Shown in pieces: positions 7,488 through 15,694 of a stretch of 64,000 nucleotides of DNA. The first letter of the stretch is position 1, and each line of letters opens with the position of its first letter. This stretch comes from Actinomadura coerulea (GTDB lineage Bacteria; Actinomycetota; Actinomycetes; Streptosporangiales; Streptosporangiaceae). Both the position numbers and the translations under genes were made by a program. The stretch is from positions 5,332,001 through 5,396,000 of the forward strand of contig NZ_JACHMQ010000001.1 in the NCBI RefSeq assembly GCF_014208105.1, read 5' to 3'. Under the pieces are notes generated by a model. The model saw nothing but the letters and a program-made list of their open reading frames with translations, did not search any database and was not told the origin of the DNA.

Positions 7488-9962
7488 ATGGGGCGGGCGG
7501 GCGCTTTCAGGGCGCGGTGGGACAGGACGGGACGGCCCGCGCGGTGGGCGTCGGCGGCGGTCGCCGTGGCGCTCGCGGGCGGGGCCGCGGCCTGGGGCGC
7601 GGCGGCCGGCGGCGAGGCCCCCGTCCGGACGTCCGAACAGCGCGTCGCCGTCGTCGACGGGCCGAAGGACGACCAGCGCGTCACGCTCGACACGACGTTC
7701 TACAAGCCGGTCGGACGGGCCAAGGGCCCGGCGGTCCTGCTCGGCCACGGCTTCGGCGGCAGCAAGCGGGACGTCGCGGGCGAGGCGCGCGAGCTCGCCC
7801 GCGCCGGCTACGCGGTGCTGGCCTGGTCGGCGCGCGGGTTCGGGCGCTCGACGGGCGAGATCGCCCTCAACTCGCCCGACTACGAGGTGAAGGACGTCCG
7901 GCAGCTGATCGACTGGCTGGCGCGCCGGCCGGAGGTCCGGCTCGACGGCCCCGGCGACCCGCGCGTCGGGATGGCGGGCGAGTCCTACGGCGGCGCGATC
8001 GCGCTGATGACCGCCGCCTACGACCGGCGGGTGGACGCCATCGCCCCGCGGATCACCTGGAACAGCCTCCCCGGCGCGCTCTTCCCCGACGCCGCCTCCG
8101 GCGCGAAGCCGGTGGACGGCGTCTTCAAGAAGCTCTGGGCGGGGATCTTCTTCACGGGCAGCGCGGACCGGACGGCGTGCGGGCGTTTCCTGCCCTCCGT
8201 GTGCGACATGTACCAGGAGGTGGCGGAGAAGGGCCGCGCCACCGAATCGGCGATCGCGATGCTGCACCGGTCGAGCCCCGCGTCCGTCGCCGACCGGATC
8301 AGGGTGCCGGCGCTGCTCGTCCAGGGGCAGTCCGACTCGCTGTTCCCGCTCGACCAGGCCGACGCCAACGCGCGGGCGATCGCGCGGAACGGCGCGCCGG
8401 TGTCGGTGGTGTGGTTCCAGGGCGGGCACGACGGCGGCGACCCGGAGACGGCACGGGTCGAAGGGCTCGTGCGCGACTTCTTCGACGCCCGGCTCATGCG
8501 GTCGTCCGCGGCTTCGCCGGACGGCTTCACGGTGACGCGGGCGGGCGGTCTCGACTCCTCCACCCAGGCGGTCGTCGTGGACGAGGCGTCGACGCGGCGC
8601 TATCCGGGGCTTTCGGGTGATGCGTCGAGCCTGCCGCTGGCCGGACGCGAGCAGACGATCTTCAATCCGGCGGGCGGTTCGCCCGCGTCGGTCTCCGCCC
8701 TCCCCGGGCTCGGGGCGCTCGGATCCCTGGGCGGGTCGCTGGGAGGCTCCCTGGGCGGGCAGCTGCCGTCGGACATGCCAGGGCAGACCGCCACCTTCGA
8801 GACGCGTCCACTGGATCGTCCGCTGTGGCTGACGGGCGCCGCGACCGTACGCCTGAAGGTCACCGGGGACGGTCCGCTGTTCGCGAAGCTCTACGACGTC
8901 TCGCCGGGCGGGGCGGCCGCTCCGGCGCGGCGGCTGGCGGCGCCTTTCCGGGTGTCCGGCGGCGAGGTCACGGTGACGCTCCCGGCGATGGACTACCGCT
9001 TCGACCGCGGGCACCGGCTCCGCCTGGTCGTCGCCACCACCGACATGGGGTTCGCGACACCCGCCGAACCGTCGTCGTACAAGGTGCAGGTGGTGTCGCC
9101 GCTGACCGTCCCGTCCGTCCCGTCGTTGAAGGCCGCGCCGGCGCCTCTGCCCGTCTGGGTGTGGGCTCTGCCCGTCGCTGCGGTCGCTTTGGCGCTCGCC
9201 ATCCTTCTCCCTGGACGCCGTAAGCGCGGCGCCGAAACCGACAGTGACGTGCCCCTGGAGATAGCGGGGCTGACGAAGGCGTACAAGAACGGGCACCTCG
9301 CCGTCTCCGACCTGTCGTTCCGGGTGGAGAAGGGGCAGGTGCTGGGGCTCCTGGGTCCGAACGGTGCGGGGAAGACAACGACACTGCGCATGCTGATGGG
9401 TCTGATCCACCCAGACTCAGGCTCGATCCGCATCTTCGGGCACCGCGTGTACCCGGGCGCACCCGTGCTGTCCCGACTGGGTTCCTTCGTAGAGGGGCCC
9501 GGGTTCCTGCCACACCTCTCCGGTCGCGACAACCTGGACCTTTACTGGCGCGCCACCGGGCGTCCCTTGGACGAAGCCCACCTGGACGAGGCGTTGCAGA
9601 TAGCCAACCTGGGTTCGGCGCTGGACCGGGCCGTCCGCACGTACTCGCAGGGGATGCGGCAGCGTCTCGCCATAGCGCAGGCCATGCTCGGCCTACCGGA
9701 CCTCCTCGTCCTGGACGAGCCCACCAACGGCCTGGACCCGCCCCAGATCCGCGAGATGCGGGAGGTACTCGTCCGGTACGCGGCGGCCGGGCGGACGGTC
9801 ATCGTCTCCAGCCACCTGCTCGCCGAGGTCGAGCAGACCTGCACCCACGCCGTCGTCATGGCGGGCGGCCGCCGCGTCGCCGCCGGCCCGGTCGCCGAGA
9901 TCACCGGATCCGGCCGCCGCCTGGAGGACGCGTTCCTGGAGATCATCGGGGAGGGCTCATGA
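7488..9962 (+). CDS. Fusion of an X-Pro dipeptidyl-peptidase-like alpha/beta hydrolase and an ABC transporter ATPase
   Basis: The 824-residue protein has three parts. Residues ~20-42 are a signal anchor. Residues ~45-545 form an S15/CocE-type alpha/beta hydrolase with oxyanion region HGFGGS at ~87, nucleophile elbow GESYGG at 164-169 (Ser166) and a C-terminal jelly-roll region. A second membrane helix at ~552-574 leads to a complete ABC ATPase from ~587: Walker A GPNGAGKTT near 623, signature SQGMRQR near 718, Walker B LLVLDEPTNGLDP near 738. The two helices would put the hydrolase outside and the ATPase inside. The permease follows with an ATGA overlap. The transported substrate is unknown; hydrolysis of exported or extracytoplasmic esters or peptides is a guess. 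Confidence 0.92.
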   Translation: MGRAGAFRARWDRTGRPARWASAAVAVALAGGAAAWGAAAGGEAPVRTSEQRVAVVDGPKDDQRVTLDTTFYKPVGRAKGPAVLLGHGFGGSKRDVAGEARELARAGYAVLAWSARGFGRSTGEIALNSPDYEVKDVRQLIDWLARRPEVRLDGPGDPRVGMAGESYGGAIALMTAAYDRRVDAIAPRITWNSLPGALFPDAASGAKPVDGVFKKLWAGIFFTGSADRTACGRFLPSVCDMYQEVAEKGRATESAIAMLHRSSPASVADRIRVPALLVQGQSDSLFPLDQADANARAIARNGAPVSVVWFQGGHDGGDPETARVEGLVRDFFDARLMRSSAASPDGFTVTRAGGLDSSTQAVVVDEASTRRYPGLSGDASSLPLAGREQTIFNPAGGSPASVSALPGLGALGSLGGSLGGSLGGQLPSDMPGQTATFETRPLDRPLWLTGAATVRLKVTGDGPLFAKLYDVSPGGAAAPARRLAAPFRVSGGEVTVTLPAMDYRFDRGHRLRLVVATTDMGFATPAEPSSYKVQVVSPLTVPSVPSLKAAPAPLPVWVWALPVAAVALALAILLPGRRKRGAETDSDVPLEIAGLTKAYKNGHLAVSDLSFRVEKGQVLGLLGPNGAGKTTTLRMLMGLIHPDSGSIRIFGHRVYPGAPVLSRLGSFVEGPGFLPHLSGRDNLDLYWRATGRPLDEAHLDEALQIANLGSALDRAVRTYSQGMRQRLAIAQAMLGLPDLLVLDEPTNGLDPPQIREMREVLVRYAAAGRTVIVSSHLLAEVEQTCTHAVVMAGGRRVAAGPVAEITGSGRRLEDAFLEIIGEGS

Positions 9963-10789
9963 CCGCCTACCACGTCCGGCGCACCCTTCCGCTGCGGGTC
10001 GAGGCCGTCCGCCAGTTCCGGCGCCGCCGCACGCTGGTCGCCTTCGCGTTCCTGCTCGTGCTGCCGTGGGTGCTGGTCGCCGCGTTCAAGATCGGCGGAG
10101 ATCCGGGGCCGGACGGCGTCCCCAGCCTGGTCGACGTCGCCACGTCGTCCGCGCTGAACTTCGCCCTCTTCGCCCTGTTCGTCTCCACCGGTTTCCTGCT
10201 GGTGGTCGCGGTCGCCCTGTTCTGCGGCGACACGGTGGCGAGCGAGGCGGGCTGGTCGTCCCTGCGCTACCTGCTCGCCGCGCCCGTGCCGCGCGCCCGG
10301 CTGCTGCGCCAGAAACTGATCGTCGCCCTCTCCTACGCGGTCGTCGCGGTCGTCAGCCTGCCGCTGATGTCGCTGGTCGCGGGCACGGCCGGGTTCGGCT
10401 GGGGCGACGTCGAGCTCCCGACCGGCGGCACCGTCCCGGTCGGCACCGCACTCGGCCGCATGGCGATCATCATCGGCTACTCCCTCGTGGCGCAGCTCGT
10501 CGTCGCCGCGCTGGCGTTCCTGCTCTCGGTGACGACCGACTCGCCCCTCGGCGCGGTCGGCGGCGCGGTCGGGCTCGTCATCGTCAGCAACATCCTGGAC
10601 GCCGTCACCGCGCTCGGGTCCTGGCGCGACTTCCTCCCGACGCACTGGATGTACTCCTGGATGGACGCCCTGCAGCCCGAGATCCAGTGGGCGGGCATGG
10701 CCAAGGGCGCCGCCGTCTCCCTCTCCTACGCCGCCGTCCTGTTCGCGCTGGCCTTCCGCCGCTTCCGGTCGCGCGACATCGTCTCCTGA
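9959..10789 (+). CDS. ABC-2 type transporter permease
   Basis: This 276-residue integral membrane protein has about six hydrophobic helices in the ABC-2 pattern (helices near residues 23-42, 60-85, 115-140, 155-180, 185-205 and 240-260). Its ATG overlaps the stop of the hydrolase-ATPase fusion (ATGA), so it is the partner of that ATPase. The segment SEAGWSSLRYLLAAPVPRAR is the typical cytoplasmic coupling region of ABC-2 permeases. Substrate unknown. Confidence 0.92.
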   Translation: MTAYHVRRTLPLRVEAVRQFRRRRTLVAFAFLLVLPWVLVAAFKIGGDPGPDGVPSLVDVATSSALNFALFALFVSTGFLLVVAVALFCGDTVASEAGWSSLRYLLAAPVPRARLLRQKLIVALSYAVVAVVSLPLMSLVAGTAGFGWGDVELPTGGTVPVGTALGRMAIIIGYSLVAQLVVAALAFLLSVTTDSPLGAVGGAVGLVIVSNILDAVTALGSWRDFLPTHWMYSWMDALQPEIQWAGMAKGAAVSLSYAAVLFALAFRRFRSRDIVS

Positions 10790-10962
10790 TTCCGTCCCCG
10801 CTCCGGTTTCCCCCGGACGCGAACCGTCGATCACAACGCCCCGAAAACCGGTCGAACCGGCAGGTCAGGTGGCATAAGCTCGGCGAACCTCGACCGGCCC
10901 GGCCGCGTCATACGAGGCAACGGCCCGATCCCCGGGTTTTAAACGCAGCCCGGCGGGGGGAG

Positions 10963-11067
10963 ATGATCACCATGGCACGGCAGCAGCTCGTCAAGCGCCC
11001 CAGGCCCCCACGTCAACCGAGCCCATCCGACCTGCGGACCCCTTCGGGCCGCCTCCTGCCGTACTGA
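10963..11067 (+). CDS. Possible 34-residue basic, proline-rich peptide
   Basis: An ATG with a GGGGGGAG ribosome-binding site just upstream opens a 34-codon frame rich in Arg and Pro (RPRPPRQPSPSD). Part of it overlaps no other gene; it ends 3 bases before the stop of the convergent thioesterase gene. No homologue is recognised. The 170 bp before it hold no other gene. The good ribosome site is the main support. Confidence 0.35.
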   Translation: MITMARQQLVKRPRPPRQPSPSDLRTPSGRLLPY

Positions 11068-11069
11068 CC

Positions 11070-11453
11070 TCACCGGGAGAGCCGCGAAAGGAAGCCCTCC
11101 CGCTCGACGACGGCCCGCTCGACGCGGCCGTCGCCCACGACCGCGCCCTGCTCGTCGACGGCCTCGAAGACGAAGGCCAGGCGCCTCCCGTCCACCTCCC
11201 GCAACTCCGCCGTCACGGTCACCCGTCCACCGGCGGGCGTGGCGACGCGATGGCGCACCTCGGCTCGCGTCCCGACCGAGGTCTCCCCGTCCCCCAGGCG
11301 GGGCCCGACCGCCTTCACCGTGGCGGCCTCGGCGAGCGCGAGCAGCCTGGGCGTCGCCAGCACGGGCACGTCCCCGCTCCCCATGCGGACGGCCGTGTCG
11401 GCCTCCGTGACAACGACCTCGACCTCGGCCCGCAACCCCGGCGTCAACTCCAT
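11070..11453 (-). CDS. Hotdog-fold thioesterase (fluoroacetyl-CoA thioesterase-like)
   Basis: The 127-residue protein resembles the small hotdog thioesterase family that includes FlK: MELTPGLRAEVEVVVTEADT at the start, a VPVLATPRLLALAEAATVKAV helix and a TRAEVRHRVATPAGGRVTV strand pair. The Thr-Pro after VLA and the Glu in LALAEAA are in the family's active-site region. A GTG at 11474 would add seven residues; the ATG at 11453 is preferred because the alignment with the family begins there and AGGATGG lies just upstream. It overlaps a tiny frame belonging to the flavoprotein operon. The acyl-CoA substrate is unknown. Confidence 0.85.
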   Translation of the reverse strand: MELTPGLRAEVEVVVTEADTAVRMGSGDVPVLATPRLLALAEAATVKAVGPRLGDGETSVGTRAEVRHRVATPAGGRVTVTAELREVDGRRLAFVFEAVDEQGAVVGDGRVERAVVEREGFLSRLSR

Positions 11454-11581
11454 GCGCCCATCCTGCCCGGCCACCCGCCGGGACCGGCGCGGCGAAACGA
11501 TGTCAGATCCACGAAGTCGTCCCAGACCCGCTCATGATCCGAGTCGGTGAGCCTGGACCAGACGACCGAGCCGTCCGTCAC
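11444..11581 (-). CDS. Small 45-residue frame coupled to the flavoprotein gene
   Basis: A GTG overlapping the flavoprotein stop (GTGA at 11578-11581) opens a 45-codon frame rich in Asp, Trp and Ser (WSRLTDSDHERVWDDFVDL). The composition of the first 30 residues looks protein-like rather than random for this GC content. Its 3' end runs 10 bases into the thioesterase gene in another frame. No family is recognised. It may be a genuine small protein or a coupling frame that carries ribosomes to the thioesterase start. Confidence 0.45.
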   Translation of the reverse strand: MTDGSVVWSRLTDSDHERVWDDFVDLTSFRRAGPGGWPGRMGAWS

Positions 11582-12138
11582 TGCGCCTCCGTCTTCGGAC
11601 GTCCACCGGTCCGCCCGTCCAGGATGCCGTCCAACTCGGTAAGGACCTCCCGCCAACTCGGCATGCGCGCGTCCGGAGGGGCGGTGGGGTCGAAGAGGAC
11701 ATGGGCGCCCATCGAGCGGAGGGCGTCCAGGCTCCGGGCGAACGCCAGATGGGCGGCCAGTTCCGCCTTGACCTGCGGCACGGCCAGCGTCGGCACGCCC
11801 ATGCCGAGGTGTTCGCAGAGCATGCCGACGGCGACGGTGTCCGTGATGCCCAGCGCCCATTTGTTGATCGTGTTGAACGTGGCCGGAGCCACCACCACGG
11901 CGTCGGCCGGAGGCAGGCCGTTCGACGTCTCGTGCGGCTCGCGGAAGTCGGTCCGCACCGGACCGCCGGTCAGCGCCGCGAGCCGGTCCATGTCCAGGAA
12001 CTTGGCCCCCATGGGGGTCGCGATCACCCGGACATGCCAGCCCGCGCCCTGGGCCAGCAGCACGAAAGCCTCCAGATCGGACGCCGCACCGGCCCCGCAC
12101 ACGATCGCGTAGAGCACCTTCCCCGAGCTCATCTTCAT
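11578..12138 (-). CDS. Flavoprotein of the CoaC/Dfp/UbiX fold
   Basis: The 186-residue protein matches the homo-oligomeric flavin-containing Cys decarboxylase fold: VLYAIVCGAGAASDLEAFV near the start (phosphate/FMN loop), ADAVVVAPATFNTINKWALGI in the middle (FMN contact with the conserved PA-T-N pattern) and PTLAVPQVKAELAAH. It is shorter than full CoaBC and lacks the CoaB ligase half, so it is a stand-alone flavoprotein. In actinomycetes such proteins occur in many copies next to regulators and their substrates are mostly unknown. It is flanked by two tiny coupled frames and the thioesterase gene on the same strand. Confidence 0.88.
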   Translation of the reverse strand: MKMSSGKVLYAIVCGAGAASDLEAFVLLAQGAGWHVRVIATPMGAKFLDMDRLAALTGGPVRTDFREPHETSNGLPPADAVVVAPATFNTINKWALGITDTVAVGMLCEHLGMGVPTLAVPQVKAELAAHLAFARSLDALRSMGAHVLFDPTAPPDARMPSWREVLTELDGILDGRTGGRPKTEAQ

Positions 12139-12284
12139 GCGGCCCGCGCGATGCCGGCCAGGGGGCCCAGACCTCGACTGCGGACGGCCCCGTGCGGGCC
12201 CCTGTGGAAGTACGGCCGGCGGGACGCGTACCTCGTTCCAGTCCCTGGAAGGGGGCCTCCGGTAGAAGTGACCGAGCGTGGCAT
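12135..12284 (-). CDS. Possible 49-residue leader protein of the flavoprotein operon
   Basis: An ATG at 12284 is preceded by AAGGAGGG at 7-base spacing, one of the best ribosome-binding sites in the window. The 49-codon frame is basic and Gly/Arg-rich, and its stop overlaps the flavoprotein ATG (ATGA). No family is recognised. It could be a real small protein or a leader that loads ribosomes onto the flavoprotein gene, whose own start has no such site. Confidence 0.45.
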   Translation of the reverse strand: MPRSVTSTGGPLPGTGTRYASRRPYFHRGPHGAVRSRGLGPLAGIARAA

Positions 12285-12572
12285 CGTCCTGCCCTCCTTA
12301 CGCACGTACTCCGCCGACCAGTGACGAGCATGGCATCCAGCCTCAGCCCGACCGCAACCGGCAGGCTCCCGAGCGACCGGCCCGGAGGCTGCTCACGAGC
12401 GAAGGAACGCCCGGCACGTGAGCGAGTCCGACGACAAACTCGACCTGGACGCGGTCCCTAGAGCTTGGCGAGAGGTCGGACACGAACTGGGCCCCCGCGC
12501 CTTCGGTGCAGGGGCGGGGACCTCAGAGCGTGAGGACGCGGCCTCGATCGGGAAGAACTCAAATAAGCGAAA

Positions 12573-12986
12573 TCATCCGTTGTACCAGGCGGCCGAGTCG
12601 CAGTACTTGAGACCGCTCGTGGTCGAGTAGCCGCTCAGGCAGATCTTGAATGCGATGGTCTTGTATTCGGGGAGATTGTGATAATTGGCGTTAGTCGTGG
12701 AGCAGTTTCCCTTGCCGCCGGCGATCAGGTTGTAGTACGGGGACCCGTTGAGGTAGACCACCCCGAAGGCACCCTTGCCGTCGGCCTCGATGTCGCACAC
12801 CTGGACGTAGTCGCCGTTGGGCTGGAACTTGATGACCGCGCCGGGGTCGCCGTCGTCGGTGTGCATCGTGTACTTCCACGTGACAGCCGATGCCTCAGGC
12901 GCCGTGGTGAGCAGCGTGCCGCAGACGACCGCCGCGCCCGCGACCGCCGCCGACAGGATCCGCCTCGATGCCTTGCCGATCTTCAA
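12573..12986 (-). CDS. Small secreted protein with four cysteines
   Basis: The best start is a TTG at 12986 with GAGAGG upstream; it gives 137 residues opening with KIGKASRRIL, a hydrophobic core (SAAVAGAAVVCGTLL) and an A-S-A cleavage site near residue 34. The mature ~103 residues contain four Cys (VQVCDIE, GNCSTT, KICLSG, KYCDSA), enough for two disulfides, and many aromatic and Gly residues, suggesting a compact extracellular beta domain. Codon usage falls off in the last third (AT-richer), as in horizontally acquired secreted proteins. No family is recognised. The neighbouring gene upstream also encodes a secreted protein. Confidence 0.8.
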   Translation of the reverse strand: MKIGKASRRILSAAVAGAAVVCGTLLTTAPEASAVTWKYTMHTDDGDPGAVIKFQPNGDYVQVCDIEADGKGAFGVVYLNGSPYYNLIAGGKGNCSTTNANYHNLPEYKTIAFKICLSGYSTTSGLKYCDSAAWYNG

Positions 12987-13335
12987 CCGGCCACCTCTCT
13001 CTTCGTGTTCCGGAGCGGGCAGCCGTGCATACCGACTGCCGGGGATGACCGTCCGCCCCTCGGCTGCCACGGCAACCGTTCCGATGGAACATCGGCACAG
13101 ACTCCAGCAGAACGACCAGGCGATCAGGTTCTTGCTCCGAAAAGACGGCGCTCGTCGTCTAAACGCACGTCCAACGAACCGGGGTCGGGACACCGCCTGC
13201 CGCTCGGGGCACCCATCCATGGGCGGGAGGCGCGTCCCGCGCGCGGTAACGGTCCAGGTCTCACCGACCGAAGCGGACTCTATTCCGCCGGAGCGATCGC
13301 CTGAGATCCACATCCCCCGTACGGAGGCCGCACGG
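12987..13335. other. Intergenic region between two secreted-protein genes
   Basis: No gene is supported in these 349 bases. They hold the 3' flank of the beta-propeller-like gene and the promoter region of the Cys-rich secreted protein on the minus strand. The GAGAGG ribosome site of the latter lies at its inner end. Confidence 0.5.
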
Positions 13336-14433
13336 TCACTGTCGGCGCTCTATGAAAGGGACGCCGGCGAGGGAACTGGGCAGCCCGGTCGACCAGATCG
13401 AGCGCGTTCCCGGCACTCGGGCCAGGTCGCGGATCCAGACGGCGGTGCCGGGGCGTCCTTCGCCGCTCTCGGCGGTCCAGCTGCCGCCGCTGTAGTGCAG
13501 GTAGCTCTCGTCGTCGTCGACCGTGCTCACCGAGACCCAGGCGCCTTGGTCGCCGTCGTCGGCGAGCGTGGGGAAGTGGTAGGCGAACGGGGACGCGGGG
13601 ACCGTCGTGGACGTCCAGCTCTCCCCGTCCCAGTGCATGAGTTCGGGTGTCGCGTAGGCAGTGCTGGCACGGTAGGCCCAGACGCTCGTGGCCGAGACCG
13701 GCGCGATCCTCGCGATGTAGGTCTGCCCCTTGGACGGGTACCGGACGGTGCTCCATCTGGTGCCGTTCCAATGCAGCATGGCCTCGGTCGGCCCAGCGTC
13801 CGGAATGTCGCAGGTGCAGGCGATCCAGATGTCCTTCGCCGACCGGACGGCGACGGTGGAGGCACTGACCATCGGCACCGGGGTCTGCTGGCGCACCCAT
13901 CGCCCGTTCTTGAAGCGCAGGGCGACGGCCTTCTTCGCCTGCGAGTCGTACCCGAGCGACCAGGCCGGTCCGCCGGGCGCCGCCGAGACGATCTGCAGAT
14001 AGGTGGGCAGGGGGGACGGCATGGTGGGCCGGACCCCGGCCGGGTAACCGACCTTGCGCCAAGCGGTGCCGTTCCAATGCAGTGCCGGTGAGCCGTCCTC
14101 GTTCAGGTAGATGCCCCAGGCGTTCCGCCGTCCGGCGGCGGCAAGGTCGACGACCTGGCCCGTGCCCGGCGGCAGCACCTGGCGCTGCCACTGCCGACCG
14201 TTCCAGGCCAGCATGACGGGTCTCCCACTCGACGTCGCGTCCTCGATCCCGGCCGCCCACGCGGCCCGCGGTCCGGCCGCCGCGATCTCGGTGACCACCC
14301 CGAGGCCGTCGAGAGGCGGAGTGGGCGCTCTTTCCCATTCCAGGGGTGCCGCAGCCGCGGTGGACGGCGTGAGCAGCAGGCCGGAGAGGGCGGCGGTCCA
14401 GGCGGTGACGCGGAGAACTCGATGTACTGCCAT
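13336..14433 (-). CDS. Secreted protein with beta-propeller-like W-N-G-x-x-W repeats
   Basis: With the ATG at 14433 (GGGAG six bases upstream) the protein has 365 residues and a signal peptide (TAWTAALSGLLLTPSTAAAA). The body repeats a ~45-residue unit of the form 'xxWAxG...LHWNGxxWxxVxxP', seen at least six times (WNGRQW, WNGTAW, KNGRW, WNGTRW, WDGESW, YSGGSW). Such units build a six- or seven-bladed beta-propeller, and similar secreted proteins are common in actinomycetes. Only one Cys pair (ACTC) is visible. No catalytic signature is seen; a binding role is likely. The nearest downstream gene on the strand is another secreted protein. Confidence 0.82.
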   Translation of the reverse strand: MAVHRVLRVTAWTAALSGLLLTPSTAAAAPLEWERAPTPPLDGLGVVTEIAAAGPRAAWAAGIEDATSSGRPVMLAWNGRQWQRQVLPPGTGQVVDLAAAGRRNAWGIYLNEDGSPALHWNGTAWRKVGYPAGVRPTMPSPLPTYLQIVSAAPGGPAWSLGYDSQAKKAVALRFKNGRWVRQQTPVPMVSASTVAVRSAKDIWIACTCDIPDAGPTEAMLHWNGTRWSTVRYPSKGQTYIARIAPVSATSVWAYRASTAYATPELMHWDGESWTSTTVPASPFAYHFPTLADDGDQGAWVSVSTVDDDESYLHYSGGSWTAESGEGRPGTAVWIRDLARVPGTRSIWSTGLPSSLAGVPFIERRQ

Positions 14434-14566
14434 CAATACTCCCGGGGCCCCTAGCGACGATCTTGCCGCCATTTGCTGGCAAGCTCTCGGGATCTACCTA
14501 TCCCAAGATCGCTTCGCTCAAACAGACGAAACCGTTCACATGAGCTACCGCCCAGGCCAACGAGTG

Positions 14567-15580
14567 TCAGGGCCGGACGGACGACTCAGGCACAGTGCGA
14601 GGGAAGGCCCGCCGGTACTCGCTGGGCGGAATCCCGACGTGCTTGAGGAAGTGGTGGCGGAGGTTGTTGGCCGTGCCCAGGCCGGTCAGCTCACCGATCC
14701 GCTCGATGGGGAGGTCCGTCGATTCCAGCAGGCGGCGGGCCTGTCCCAGGCGCTCGTTGAGCAGCCACTGGACCGGGGTCGTCCCGGTGGCGGCCTGGAG
14801 CCGGCGGTAGAACGTCCGCGGGCTCATCGCGGCGCGCCGCGCCAGATCCTGGACCGTCAACGGACGGTCCAGATGGGCGCGGGCCCAGTCGAGGACGGGA
14901 CCGATCCCCTCGTCATCCGTACCGGCCACGGCCATGGGGATGAACTGCGCCTGGCCGCCGGCGCGGTGGGCGGCCACGACCATCCGGCGGGCGAGCTCGT
15001 TGGCGACCTGCGCGCCGAGGTCGCGGCGGACCAGGTGCAGGCACAGGTCGAGACCGGCGGTCAGCCCCGCGCTGGTCAGCACGTCCCCGTCGTCCACGTA
15101 CAGAACCGAGGCGTCGACCTGGACCTTCGGGTAGCGCTCGGCCAACTGGGCCGCGTGCATCCAGTGGGCCGTGGCGCGGCGGCCGTCGAGCAGTCCCGCC
15201 TCGGCGAGCGCGAACGCGCCGGTGCACAGGGAGACCATGCGGGCGCCCGCGTCGTACGCGTCGCGCAGGGCCGCGGTCAACGCCGGACTGAGCGGCGCGC
15301 CGTCCTCGACGCAGGCGTCGGGCACCGAGGGGACGATGACCGTGTCGGCGCCGGCGAGATCGTCCAGGCCGTACCGGGTCCGCAGCGCGAGCCCGGTGCC
15401 GGCCGCCGCCCCGTCCCGGTCCGGCGCTCCGGTTCCGCACAGCCGCAGTTCGTACCAGGGATCGGCCAGATCGGACTGCGGCTTGCCGAAGACGGTGCAC
15501 GGGATGCTCAGCTCGTAGAGGTCCCAGGAGGGGACGTCGATGTCCTCGGTCACGACCACAGCGACAGAACCGGCGCCCAT
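14567..15580 (-). CDS. GlxA family transcriptional regulator (DJ-1/PfpI domain plus AraC helix-turn-helix)
   Basis: Residues ~7-180 form a DJ-1/PfpI-like domain with the Cys elbow VSLCTGAFALAEAGLL and a DGDVLTSAGLTAGLD stretch. Residues ~235-325 are an AraC-type double helix-turn-helix (LTVQDLARRAAMSPRTFYRR, GTTPVQWLLNERLGQARRLL, IGELTGLGTANNLRHHF). Members of this group sense small molecules and often activate a neighbouring catabolic or detoxification operon. It is divergent from the reductase/DinB pair across a 114 bp gap with a palindrome, so control of that pair is likely. The inducer is unknown. Confidence 0.93.
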   Translation of the reverse strand: MGAGSVAVVVTEDIDVPSWDLYELSIPCTVFGKPQSDLADPWYELRLCGTGAPDRDGAAAGTGLALRTRYGLDDLAGADTVIVPSVPDACVEDGAPLSPALTAALRDAYDAGARMVSLCTGAFALAEAGLLDGRRATAHWMHAAQLAERYPKVQVDASVLYVDDGDVLTSAGLTAGLDLCLHLVRRDLGAQVANELARRMVVAAHRAGGQAQFIPMAVAGTDDEGIGPVLDWARAHLDRPLTVQDLARRAAMSPRTFYRRLQAATGTTPVQWLLNERLGQARRLLESTDLPIERIGELTGLGTANNLRHHFLKHVGIPPSEYRRAFPRTVPESSVRP

Positions 15581-15607
15581 GCGCCGAATGCTATGGCAGG
15601 AATTTGG

Positions 15608-15619
15608 TGACGGCCGTCA
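15608..15619. promoter_or_regulatory. Palindromic site between GlxA regulator and reductase genes
   Basis: TGACGGCCGTCA is a perfect 12 bp palindrome, extended by GTGAC at 15607-15611 and GTCAC at 15624-15628. It lies 28 bases upstream of the GlxA start in the shared divergent promoter, a natural place for a regulator site. Which regulator binds is inferred only. Confidence 0.4.
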
Positions 15620-15694
15620 TTACTGTCACTGGTCCGGCTCCAGGCCCCCTGCGAGCGTGATCCGCACACGTTCGGACACTCAAGGAGCCGTGAG

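Noticed and set aside
12418..12630. A 70-codon plus-strand frame starting with GTG
   Set aside because: The first 25 codons look protein-like but the ribosome site is too far away and the second half overlaps the secreted protein gene on the other strand. The 288 bases between 12285 and 12572 otherwise hold nothing.
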